Below, in pieces: positions 45,126 through 52,430 of a stretch of 64,000 nucleotides of DNA. Each line of letters begins with the position of its first letter. The first letter of the stretch is position 1. Under the pieces are notes generated by a model, which made no database searches, was not told where the DNA came from, and saw nothing but the letters and a program-made list of their open reading frames with translations. The DNA comes from Methylotenera sp. (GTDB taxonomy: Bacteria > Pseudomonadota > Gammaproteobacteria > Burkholderiales > Methylophilaceae), in the NCBI GenBank assembly GCA_030652995.1, contig JAUSAG010000032.1, positions 57,665 through 121,664 on the forward strand. Reading direction: 5' to 3'. Made by a program: the position numbers and the translations under genes.

Positions 45126-45542
45126 ATGACTAAAAAGAAACTACTCATTGCAGCACTTTTGCTCTCCACTTCCACCACCTCATTGGCTGTGGAATGGGAC
45201 TCCATTATTAAAAAGGCTGATTACGAAATTCTTGTCGATATTGATTCGTATAACGTTGCCAATGGTTTTCCTTACATTTTGACTAAAACTGTTTTCAAAA
45301 AGTCACAAACGTACATAAACAATCAAAAGGTTTTGACTTACCAATATCAAATCAAAAGCACCCAATTTAATTGCAAACAATCCTTGTTTAAAACAACTTC
45401 AACTGATTTTTATAATCGTCAAAATAAACGATTAATCTCAGAAAAAAACATGACAGAATTTAAACCCATCATTGTGGGTTCTGATGAGTTCTCAGTCGCG
45501 CAGCTGGTTTGCCAAGTTCATAAAATGGTAGGTGGGCAGTAA
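45126..45542 (+). CDS. Small secreted protein, surface-adhesin E-like
   Basis: 138 residues with signal peptide MTKKKLLIAALLLSTSTTSLA, then VEWDSIIKKADYEILVDIDSYNVANGFPYILTKTVFKK and two cysteines (FNCKQ, LVCQV). The pattern resembles the exported protein at 24.5 kb, but it is weaker. It is divergent from fmdA, 230 bp away, so the shared gap could control both. Function unknown. Confidence 0.7.
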   Translation: MTKKKLLIAALLLSTSTTSLAVEWDSIIKKADYEILVDIDSYNVANGFPYILTKTVFKKSQTYINNQKVLTYQYQIKSTQFNCKQSLFKTTSTDFYNRQNKRLISEKNMTEFKPIIVGSDEFSVAQLVCQVHKMVGGQ

Positions 45543-45576
45543 ACTACAGTGTTTTAAAATACATCTTTTAATGAAT

Positions 45577-45606
45577 AAAAGGCTTACCAAATTTGGTAAG
45601 CCTTTT
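45577..45606. terminator. Bidirectional terminator between converging genes
   Basis: A perfect 30-bp palindrome: AAAAGGCTTACCAAA and its reverse complement, with the A/T ends giving a T run on each strand. It serves the plus-strand small secreted gene and the minus-strand porin gene. Confidence 0.93.
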
Positions 45607-45627
45607 ATATATTAACTAATAAACTTC

Positions 45628-46791
45628 TTAAAACTGGAACTGGAGTGCAACATTAAATGCATTAGCACTACTTGCACCAGAAATCTTAGTATCAGAATAT
45701 GTAGCTGTAATTAATGCGTTATATGGGGCAATGATGTAATTTGTACCAATTTCATAACGCTTAGTCTCACCTGCTAAATCAACTGCACCGCTCGCTTTGA
45801 ATGTTGTATTAGCATCAGAGTCAAATTTCTGGTACCGAACAAATGGCATAAACTGACCCCAACCAACTTTACTATTAAAAAGATAACCCATACCAGCTGA
45901 GTAAGCTTTACCTTGCTCGCTTAAGAATACATCATCCGTGTCGTAATCATAGTAAGCAGCTTCAGCAGAAAAAGTACCCGGGCCTACATCTTTTTTCTCA
46001 AGTAAGAAATCAACACTATATGCTTTGTAATCACCAACAGCTCCTATTTTCACAACACCATCTGTTTTTTGTCTACCTGCAATACCAATGGCTAGGATAT
46101 CTTTAGCACCGAAGTAATTACCTGTACCGTAATAACCAGGCTCAGCATCCCAGAAGTCGACTTGCAAGCGACCGGCATACATTAGTTTATCTTTATTGCC
46201 TGAAGTCTCTGATAATGCTGCTGCAGGGCTAAATCTAAAGATTCTATCGCCTTCAAACGCACCGAATGAGTAACCCACTTTTCCATCCATTGCACTACCC
46301 ACCAAAGCAACACCATCATCACGACCAATAGTGCCACCGTTCCAACCATATCGTGAAGCAACGTTAGCCCAATAACCCCCACCCATTGAGTAGTATGGGC
46401 CTGCCATATTCGCGCGATCACTTGGTGATAAAAATCGACCTGCCCAAATGGCAATGTCGTCAGTCAACTGAAACTGTACATTGGCATCAATCACTTCAGT
46501 TGCACCGCCAGTGCCTGAGCTCTCAGTATTCAACATGCCTTTAATGTATTTATTCATAGATCCAGAGATATAAATACGAGCGCTGTTCATTGAAAAATCA
46601 TTTGAGCGATCGTTACCATTAGCTGCTGCATCTTCAGTTGAGTTGTAACCAGCAATAGAACCAAAGCCAACACTAATATATTTGTCTTCACCAAAGGTGA
46701 TAGTTCCAGCCGCCTGTGCATTTGTAGTAGCCATAACACCTGTGGCCAATAATGCAGAAATGATGAGGCTATTTTTTAATTTAAATCTCAT
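45628..46791 (-). CDS. fmdC: FmdC-like outer-membrane porin
   Basis: 387 residues with signal peptide MRFKLKNSLIISALLATGVMATTNAQA and mature start AGTITFGEDKYISVGFGS. Alternating beta strands and a C-terminal Phe (NVALQFQF) are typical of outer-membrane barrels; GRFLSPSDRANMAGPYYSMGGGYWANVASRYGWNGGTIGRDDGVALVGS resembles phosphate-selective-porin-like family members. In Methylophilus methylotrophus a porin named FmdC is induced by short amides and urea, and this gene sits at the head of the same cluster with a related promoter motif. The symbol is by position and motif, not by alignment. Confidence 0.8.
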   Translation of the reverse strand: MRFKLKNSLIISALLATGVMATTNAQAAGTITFGEDKYISVGFGSIAGYNSTEDAAANGNDRSNDFSMNSARIYISGSMNKYIKGMLNTESSGTGGATEVIDANVQFQLTDDIAIWAGRFLSPSDRANMAGPYYSMGGGYWANVASRYGWNGGTIGRDDGVALVGSAMDGKVGYSFGAFEGDRIFRFSPAAALSETSGNKDKLMYAGRLQVDFWDAEPGYYGTGNYFGAKDILAIGIAGRQKTDGVVKIGAVGDYKAYSVDFLLEKKDVGPGTFSAEAAYYDYDTDDVFLSEQGKAYSAGMGYLFNSKVGWGQFMPFVRYQKFDSDANTTFKASGAVDLAGETKRYEIGTNYIIAPYNALITATYSDTKISGASSANAFNVALQFQF

Positions 46792-46837
46792 ATCAGTACT
46801 CCTAAGTTAAGTAAAACTATTAAAAAAATACATTGCC

Positions 46838-46925
46838 CACAGATAAGTGGTTTAGGTTTAGGTTTAGATTTCGTTACGTCACAATACCGATAGGTCAATA
46901 CTATTTAAATACGTCATATTGCGTA
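46838..46925 (-). promoter_or_regulatory. fmdC promoter region with paired operator-like sites
   Basis: TACGTCATATTGCGTA at 46910-46925 matches the fmdA site at all but one position. A second site TACGTCACAATACCG is at 46875-46889, 35 bp away. A -10-like TTATCT lies at 46841-46846 on the minus strand, putting the nearer site near -48. A TTTAGG run (three units, about 46851-46868) is next to it. Confidence 0.5.
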
Positions 46926-46999
46926 TATGGCTTTATCCTGTTATTTCGAAAATCGTGTTAGCTTATGATTAATTAATAAAGAAGAAGATTGGAAACGTT

Positions 47000-47578
47000 A
47001 TGAAGCAATTGCTGTTACTACTTGCATTGGCTCTTTTAATGAGCGCTTGTGGTGAGGTGAGTTACAAGCGTGGTGCAACTGTGCGAGATTTGGAACAAGC
47101 TAAAAAAAGCTGCGCTAAGGAGGGTGATGAATCGGCACAATTAGAATGCTTACGCCAACAAGGTTGGATGATATCGCCAGCAAATGACATTGATTTATTT
47201 GCGCAGGCGTCAGTTACAGAAAATCAGTCTCATGCCAAACCCGTGCCTGTATCTGATGAAATGGCGACTGAATCTAGCACGTTTGCGCCTTCTCCAACAC
47301 CTGCACAATTAAGTGTGGAGTTAAAAGCAGTAGCGCAAAAAGACAACGTTATTAAACCAAAAACACCTCAAGCGGCGCCAGTTAACGACAATACAAAATA
47401 TAAAATTAGCTCTTGGTGGAGATTAGGTGGCAGTGCCGAAATGATGAAAAAAGACATGGGCACCTGTGCCGCCACCTTAGGTGCTGAACATCAGCCAGAC
47501 ACCATTGCGCAATTATTTACTCGCGGATTTGTAGTGTGCATGTATCAGCAAGGATGGAAAGGATTAAAGTCTAGCTGA
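47000..47578 (+). CDS. Lipoprotein of unknown function
   Basis: 192 residues. Lipoprotein signal MKQLLLLLALALLMSAC with Cys 17. Then EVSYKRGATVRDLEQAKKSCAKEGDESAQLECLRQQGW, a Pro/Ala/Thr linker (about 70-130), and a C-terminal WWRLGGSAEMMKKDMGTCAATLGAEHQPDTIAQLFTRGFVVCMYQQGWKG with two further cysteines. The two ends each carry an xxC...C...GW pattern and may be related. Divergent from fmdC, 208 bp apart. A peripheral outer-membrane or periplasmic role is likely; function not assigned. Confidence 0.8.
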   Translation: MKQLLLLLALALLMSACGEVSYKRGATVRDLEQAKKSCAKEGDESAQLECLRQQGWMISPANDIDLFAQASVTENQSHAKPVPVSDEMATESSTFAPSPTPAQLSVELKAVAQKDNVIKPKTPQAAPVNDNTKYKISSWWRLGGSAEMMKKDMGTCAATLGAEHQPDTIAQLFTRGFVVCMYQQGWKGLKSS

Positions 47579-47694
47579 AAATCATACATAGCTTTGTTCA
47601 TTTCACCCCATCAGTGGTGAAGTGATTTTCATGCTTTATGCAAATGTAATGAATAAAACTTCATCAAACCCCAGCTTTTATAAAGGAGCAGCCC

Positions 47695-47967
47695 ATGAAT
47701 AAATCAGAACTCATCGACGCCATAGCAGAAAGCGCTGGCTTAAGCAAAGCCGTAGCTGGCCGTGCAATTGACGCCACTACCGCAGCCATTACTAACGCCC
47801 TTAAAAACGGCGGCAGCGTAACATTAGTAGGCTTTGGCACATTCAAAGTAAGCCAGCGTTCTGCGCGTACAGGCCGCAATCCACGCACGGGGGCAACACT
47901 TAAAATTGCCGCACGAAAAGCACCTGCATTTACCGCAGGAAAAATTTTAAAGGATGTGGTGAATTAA
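47695..47967 (+). CDS. hup: HU family DNA-binding protein
   Basis: 90 residues, standard. [36 protein letters not shown] followed by [25 protein letters not shown], the DNA-binding arm, and a C-terminal helix. Nucleoid-associated histone-like protein. AAAGGAGCAGCC precedes the ATG. A terminator follows the gene. Confidence 0.97.
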   Translation: MNKSELIDAIAESAGLSKAVAGRAIDATTAAITNALKNGGSVTLVGFGTFKVSQRSARTGRNPRTGATLKIAARKAPAFTAGKILKDVVN

Positions 47968-47995
47968 CGAAATGAGCTCATAAAGTTGCAATGCC

Positions 47996-48020
47996 AAAGG
48001 GGCAGAGGCTCCCTTTCTTT
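47996..48020 (+). terminator. Terminator after HU gene
   Basis: Stem AAAGGG-GC / GC-t-CCCTTT with an AGAG loop and a short CTTT tail, 29 bp after the stop codon. The rest of the gap to 48284 holds no gene that I recognise; 48020-48120 resembles degenerate dispersed sequence. Confidence 0.6.
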
Positions 48021-48284
48021 GCAGTGGATGTTTGCTGCGTGAATGGCCGGTTAGTGCTGATTGCACGCATTGAAGTTGCAAATCTGTCCGTCTGCTTTGT
48101 CCACCGTTGCCGTCTCTGATCCTTAATTCTGAGTAACAACAAATGATGCTTGAGTACAAATTTGTGAATGGCAGCTTACTGGCAATCAGGATTTAGCACT
48201 CCCAGTTGTCACGAGTCATACAGTAATTAAGTATGTCTAACTGCAACATCCCCTTAGCCGCCTGTCGCTAGTGGTAACCGAAAC

Positions 48285-51020
48285 TTAACCAACACAAACT
48301 TTATTGCGCCCAGTTTCCTTAGCTTCATACAATGCTTTGTCAGCCTGATTGAGCAACATATCAATGCTGACATTTTTATCATGAAGTGTAGTGACGCCGA
48401 TAGAAATCGTGAAATGTATTGGTAATCCAGAAGGTATAGCTACTTCCATACTAGCGACAGCTTCTCTCAGTCGCTCTGCAACCTCAAGAGCCTCTTTAGC
48501 TTCTGTTTCAGGCAAAATAACCGCAAATTCTTCACCACCTATGCGGCCAACCACATCAACTTGTCGCAATATATCCTGACAGGTTTTACTTAGCACTTGC
48601 AGTACGGTATCACCCATCTGGTGTCCATAGGTATCGTTCACATTTTTGAATAAATCAATATCTAGCATTAGTATTGATAGAGGGGTGTTATAGCGTATTG
48701 CCCGTGACAACTCCACCTCAGCTTGCTCCATAAAATGACGGCGATTGGCTAAGCCTGTGAGGTAGTCAAGATGCGCCTGATGGGTAAGCTCTAATTCAAG
48801 ATTTTTACGTTCGGTGATGTCTTCCACCATTGCCACGATATAATCAACCTCGCCATTATCTTTACGTGAGCAACGTACAACCAACAAGGTTGGAATTACT
48901 CTTCCAGTTTTGCTTACAAAACGTTTTTCTAGGCTATAGCCCTGAATTTCATTTGATAACATATTATTAAACTGTTCAACATCGGCAGCTAAATCATCAG
49001 GATATGTTAGCTCTTCCCATGACAGGCTCATTAACTCTTGTTCAGAATACCCGAGCATTTGGCACAAGCAATGATTAACACTAACCCAGCCTTTTTCTGG
49101 TGAGGTAATCGCCAATCCAACAAGGTCTAATTCGTAAAACGCATTAAATCTCTTTTGGATGTTTTGCTTTTCTAGCTCAGCTTCTTTGCGGTCGGTGATG
49201 TTTGTATGAGCAATGACAACACCTTTCGACTTATAATCTAGCGGAGATACCATCATACTGAACCATCGTATTTGCTGTGGCGAGTGGCAAGGATATTCCA
49301 AATAGAACTCTGGTATTCGACCATCAAGCACAGCCCGAATGCCATCATAGGCATTCATACCATTTCTCGAAGAAACTTCTGTACCCGTTCTAGTCGCTTG
49401 AAGATAGTTGATTCCAATTCCAGCATGAGTTGCTAATTTTGCACTTTCAAGCCCATTCTCTATTGCAAAATTCTGCCAACTGGCGTTTGTCGCTACAATC
49501 ACGCCATTGTTATCAAGTACGATAATTTGATTAGGTACGGAATTTAGAATTGAGTTTGCAAAAGCCTGCGCGTCACTCAAAACGATATCAGCATGCTTAC
49601 GTTCGGTGATGTCCTGATGCGTCCCAGCCATCAAGGACGGTTTGCCATCTTCTGTCCATGCCGTTACTTTCCCTCGATCTAACACCCATATCCAGCGCCC
49701 ATCTTTATGGCGCATGCGTGCTTCGCATTCGTAATAAGCTAACTCACCAGAGAAGTGCTTTTCTAGCAACTCTCCCGATACCTTCGCATCGTCTGGGTGA
49801 ACAAACTTCATCCAAGTTTCAATAGAAATGGGCTCAAGTTCGCTCAGTTCATAGCCAATGATATTGGCCCAATATTCATTGAAATTAGTTGCACCTGTCT
49901 GAACATTCCACTCCCATGTACCGACATGTGTTCCTTCAATAATGCTACTCAGGCGTTGGCGCTCAGTGATCAGTTCATTATTCATGCTTTTTGCAGCATG
50001 GATAGCACGGTCTCGTCCTGTCGCTAGGAACCAAATCAGTAATGTGAGTAAGACGCTTATTATTGTCCCAATAATTGCAACTAATTTTGGATGATTAGTT
50101 TCAACTCGTGAACTCATTATAGGTAAAGGGCGAATATGCATGGTCCATGGATGATCTACAATCTGAAGATGAACTGTCTTGCTAATCTCTGCATTAGGGT
50201 GACTAGAGCCATCGGAATCGTACATTAACGCCCCACCCGACATGCTTTCACCATCGAATATACGAATGCCCAAATCGCTGGCATACTCACCAAAAAGTCC
50301 ATCCATAAGGTCATTCATACGAAATGGGGCATATACCCAGCCAATAATGTGCTCACGCCGTGCTGATGGCGTGTCATTGTTGGTACCGTTACTGTAGATT
50401 GGCATATACATTAAAAATCCTGCTTGTTCTTGCTTGCCAGTCTCCTGTACTAGCTTCACTTTTCCGGATAGCGTAGTTTGCCCACTATCAATGGCTTTTT
50501 GCATGGCCGCATGGCGCACGGTTTCTGAGAACATGTCGTAGCCGAACGCACGCAGGTTACGACCAGAGAATGGCTCTAGGTAGACGATAGAAGTGTAAAT
50601 TTCACGCTGACTATCAGGTCGAATCGTGTATTCGGGGAAGCCTTCACTGCGAATGGATGCGATGTGCTGAGTCTTTTTAGAAGATGGCACGATTAGAGAG
50701 AAGCCCACGCCTTGTATGCCAGGGTAGTTCTTCGCTAAATCAAGTGTTTCGACATATTGCTTGAATTCATGACGTTCAACGTTGTTTGATGTTTTGAATA
50801 AACCAGCCGCGCCTAGCAACACCTGCCTATATGCTTGCATGCGTTGGTTGATAAGATTGGTTGCATCGCGAACGCGGTAATCAAAATAAACCTGCGTTTT
50901 TTGTTTGACTTCAATTTTGGCTATATTGACTGCCTGATAGGTGATCAACAAGCTTACGATCAGTGTCAAAAGCGGAAATGCTATGGATTTATTAAGACGA
51001 AAGTATTTAGGCAATTTCAT
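48285..51020 (-). CDS. Diguanylate cyclase with CHASE and PAS domains
   Basis: 911 residues. An N-terminal membrane helix (about 12-32), an external CHASE domain (about 75-290, GYDMFSETVRHAAMQKAID), a second helix (about 312-335), then three PAS/PAC regions (about 355-485, 490-615 and 625-740; each ends in a PAC-type TDRKE or TERK motif) and a C-terminal GGDEF domain (about 745-911). The active site reads GGEEF, and the allosteric I-site RQVD lies five residues before it, so the enzyme should make cyclic di-GMP and be product-inhibited. Single gene with its own promoter and an FNR-type box upstream. Confidence 0.95.
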   Translation of the reverse strand: MKLPKYFRLNKSIAFPLLTLIVSLLITYQAVNIAKIEVKQKTQVYFDYRVRDATNLINQRMQAYRQVLLGAAGLFKTSNNVERHEFKQYVETLDLAKNYPGIQGVGFSLIVPSSKKTQHIASIRSEGFPEYTIRPDSQREIYTSIVYLEPFSGRNLRAFGYDMFSETVRHAAMQKAIDSGQTTLSGKVKLVQETGKQEQAGFLMYMPIYSNGTNNDTPSARREHIIGWVYAPFRMNDLMDGLFGEYASDLGIRIFDGESMSGGALMYDSDGSSHPNAEISKTVHLQIVDHPWTMHIRPLPIMSSRVETNHPKLVAIIGTIISVLLTLLIWFLATGRDRAIHAAKSMNNELITERQRLSSIIEGTHVGTWEWNVQTGATNFNEYWANIIGYELSELEPISIETWMKFVHPDDAKVSGELLEKHFSGELAYYECEARMRHKDGRWIWVLDRGKVTAWTEDGKPSLMAGTHQDITERKHADIVLSDAQAFANSILNSVPNQIIVLDNNGVIVATNASWQNFAIENGLESAKLATHAGIGINYLQATRTGTEVSSRNGMNAYDGIRAVLDGRIPEFYLEYPCHSPQQIRWFSMMVSPLDYKSKGVVIAHTNITDRKEAELEKQNIQKRFNAFYELDLVGLAITSPEKGWVSVNHCLCQMLGYSEQELMSLSWEELTYPDDLAADVEQFNNMLSNEIQGYSLEKRFVSKTGRVIPTLLVVRCSRKDNGEVDYIVAMVEDITERKNLELELTHQAHLDYLTGLANRRHFMEQAEVELSRAIRYNTPLSILMLDIDLFKNVNDTYGHQMGDTVLQVLSKTCQDILRQVDVVGRIGGEEFAVILPETEAKEALEVAERLREAVASMEVAIPSGLPIHFTISIGVTTLHDKNVSIDMLLNQADKALYEAKETGRNKVCVG

Positions 51021-51094
51021 TACAGTTTTTTGTATGGTCGCCTATAAGTTAAATGCTAGGAAAGTGTTAGTGCAGGAGTGCTACACCGTAATTC

Positions 51095-51135
51095 ACCATA
51101 CACGTTTAATTGAATATGCTTTTGATTTAAATCAA
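51095..51135 (-). promoter_or_regulatory. FNR/Anr-type box and -10 upstream of diguanylate cyclase
   Basis: TTGATTTAAATCAA at 51122-51135 is a perfect FNR-type palindrome (TTGAT-N4-ATCAA). On the minus strand a -10-like TATGGT is at 51095-51100, 31 bp from box centre to hexamer centre, the spacing of a class II FNR promoter (site near -41). The gene start is 75 bp further. Confidence 0.65.
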
Positions 51136-51269
51136 GGTTTAGGAGTTATTGCAATAAACATTAACTCTACGAGGAAGTAATAGCATGTAAGGGAATATAA
51201 GATTTAACCACTTTGGTGGAAGATAATAATCTTGATGATAATTTTTGAAGCGATCCATCTAAACGATTA

Positions 51270-51298
51270 GGCTGCTTTGCCCCCCCGTTGCAGCCTTC
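51270..51298. repeat. Hairpin in the gap upstream of the diguanylate cyclase
   Basis: AGGCTGC ... GCAGCCT around a run of seven C. No clear T run. The stretch from 51181 to 51440 has no gene; another palindrome GGGGGTtagggcACCCCC is at about 51355-51372. Confidence 0.45.
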
Positions 51299-51443
51299 CA
51301 TAAAAAATAATGGGTGACAGAAATAAGTTATTCTTGCATTGATCAGATTGACTGGGGGTTAGGGCACCCCCACAGCACTAAGTGCACTGTCATTACTTAG
51401 TTCGGAATATCGAAGCTAGTGTTGCAAAACCTCTATCATAATT

Positions 51444-51487
51444 TTTCAAAAAATAACCCCGTAAACAATTAGTTTACGGGGTTATTT
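51444..51487 (-). terminator. Strong terminator downstream of nrdJb
   Basis: A 16-bp perfect stem (AAATAACCCCGTAAAC and its complement) with a 5-base loop, followed on the minus strand by TTTTTTG. It ends the nrdJa-nrdJb transcript. Confidence 0.9.
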
Positions 51488-51489
51488 AG

Positions 51490-51553
51490 TTGCAACTTAT
51501 GATGTCAAAACTTGCAGCTTATGGTGTAAAACTTGCAGCTTATGGTGTTACCC
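51490..51553 (-). repeat. Tandem repeat, three 21-22 bp units
   Basis: Units TTGCAACTTATGATGTCAAA (first, 22 bp), TTGCAGCTTATGGTGTAAAA (second, 21 bp) and TTGCAGCTTATGGTGTTACC (third). It lies between the nrdJb stop and its terminator, so it is transcribed in the 3' untranslated region. Confidence 0.85.
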
Positions 51554-51589
51554 ACACCACAATCAACACTTCTACTCATTTTTTACAAC

Positions 51590-52285
51590 TTAACCGCACT
51601 TACTCTCACCGCAATTCAAACAAGTCAAACAGCCATCCATCATAATCACGGCCTTGGTGCTGCATTTACCACACAAGCTTGCTCCTTTAGGAAAGCCGTC
51701 TGAAGTTACTTCTTCACCCGGCTTGGCGTGTTTTTCGTGATATTCAGCACGTTTTTCGGCTACAAGTTTTTGTTGATGCTCATCTAAGCCAGGTTTTTTA
51801 AGCATGCCGATAGATTGCAAATGCTGCTCGACCACTTCACCAATCTCTGCCACTAAGCTAGGTACGAACTTACCGCCTTTTTTAAAATAGCCACCGCTTG
51901 GTTCAAACACGCTTTTCAGTTCTTCAACCAAAAAGGTAACATCGCCGCCTTTACGAAACACCGCAGACATGACGCGGGTAAGGGCAACTATCCATTGAAA
52001 GTGATCCATATTTTTTGAGTTAATGAATATCTCAAACGGGCGGCGGTGCTCTTGTGGCGTGCCTTCGTTCATTACTACGTCATTGATTGTGATGTAAAGT
52101 GCATGCTCGGTTACTGGCGTTTTCACTTTGTAAGTTGAGCCTGTAATTTTTTCTGGACGATCTAGCGGTTCGCCAATTTGCACTACTTTTGCATTGGCTT
52201 CTAAGGCTTTAGCGGCGGCATCAATTTTATCTTGCTCGTTCACTAGTGCGTAGCCGACGATTTTCTTTTCGATTTTAATGGTCAT
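51590..52285 (-). CDS. nrdJb: NrdJb: C-terminal part of split class II ribonucleotide reductase
   Basis: 231 residues. It contains the TSCPD-type and vitamin B12-dependent RNR C-terminal features: ITGSTYKVKTPVTEHALYITIND, RRPFEIFINSKNMDHFQWIVALTRVMSAVFRKGGD and a C-terminal cysteine-rich tail KCSTKAVIMMDGCLTCLNCGESKCG, whose CxxC and CGESKC motifs supply the reducing thiols. In Pseudomonas the same protein (NrdJb) completes NrdJa. 145 bp downstream of nrdJa on the same strand. Confidence 0.92.
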   Translation of the reverse strand: MTIKIEKKIVGYALVNEQDKIDAAAKALEANAKVVQIGEPLDRPEKITGSTYKVKTPVTEHALYITINDVVMNEGTPQEHRRPFEIFINSKNMDHFQWIVALTRVMSAVFRKGGDVTFLVEELKSVFEPSGGYFKKGGKFVPSLVAEIGEVVEQHLQSIGMLKKPGLDEHQQKLVAEKRAEYHEKHAKPGEEVTSDGFPKGASLCGKCSTKAVIMMDGCLTCLNCGESKCG

Positions 52286-52305
52286 GTTTTTTCCTTTTTG
52301 CCGTC

Positions 52306-52420
52306 ATTCCGTGCTTGTCACGGAATCCAGCGTCTTTTAGCAATACTTGCCAGTTTACTGGCTTGGTAGCGCTTATCAGTTTTTTCTGATAAGTCACTAG
52401 ATTCCGACTTCCGTCGGAGA
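52306..52420. repeat. Composite hairpin repeats between nrdJa and nrdJb
   Basis: Three structures in a row: CCGTgcttgtcACGG followed by AATCCAG (a widespread proteobacterial dispersed type), the two-hairpin repeat at 52334-52393, and CCGACttccGTCGG. The middle one matches 7383-7445. It fills almost the whole gap, so both RNR parts are translated across it. Confidence 0.6.
52334..52393 (+). repeat. Two-hairpin repeat, copy 2
   Basis: CTTTTAGCAATACTTGCC to TTCTGATAAG; hairpins GCCAGTTTACTGGC and CTTATCAGttttttCTGATAAG (8-bp perfect stem). About 80% like copy 1 at 7383. Confidence 0.6.
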
Positions 52421-52430
52421 GGCAATGTGT

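Noticed and set aside
46850..46870. TTTAGG run before fmdC as an operator
   Set aside because: Three simple hexamer units only; more likely slippage than a binding site.
50941..51180. 79-codon plus-strand frame over the start of the diguanylate cyclase
   Set aside because: Overlaps the gene start and its promoter, has no ribosome-binding site and resembles no family.
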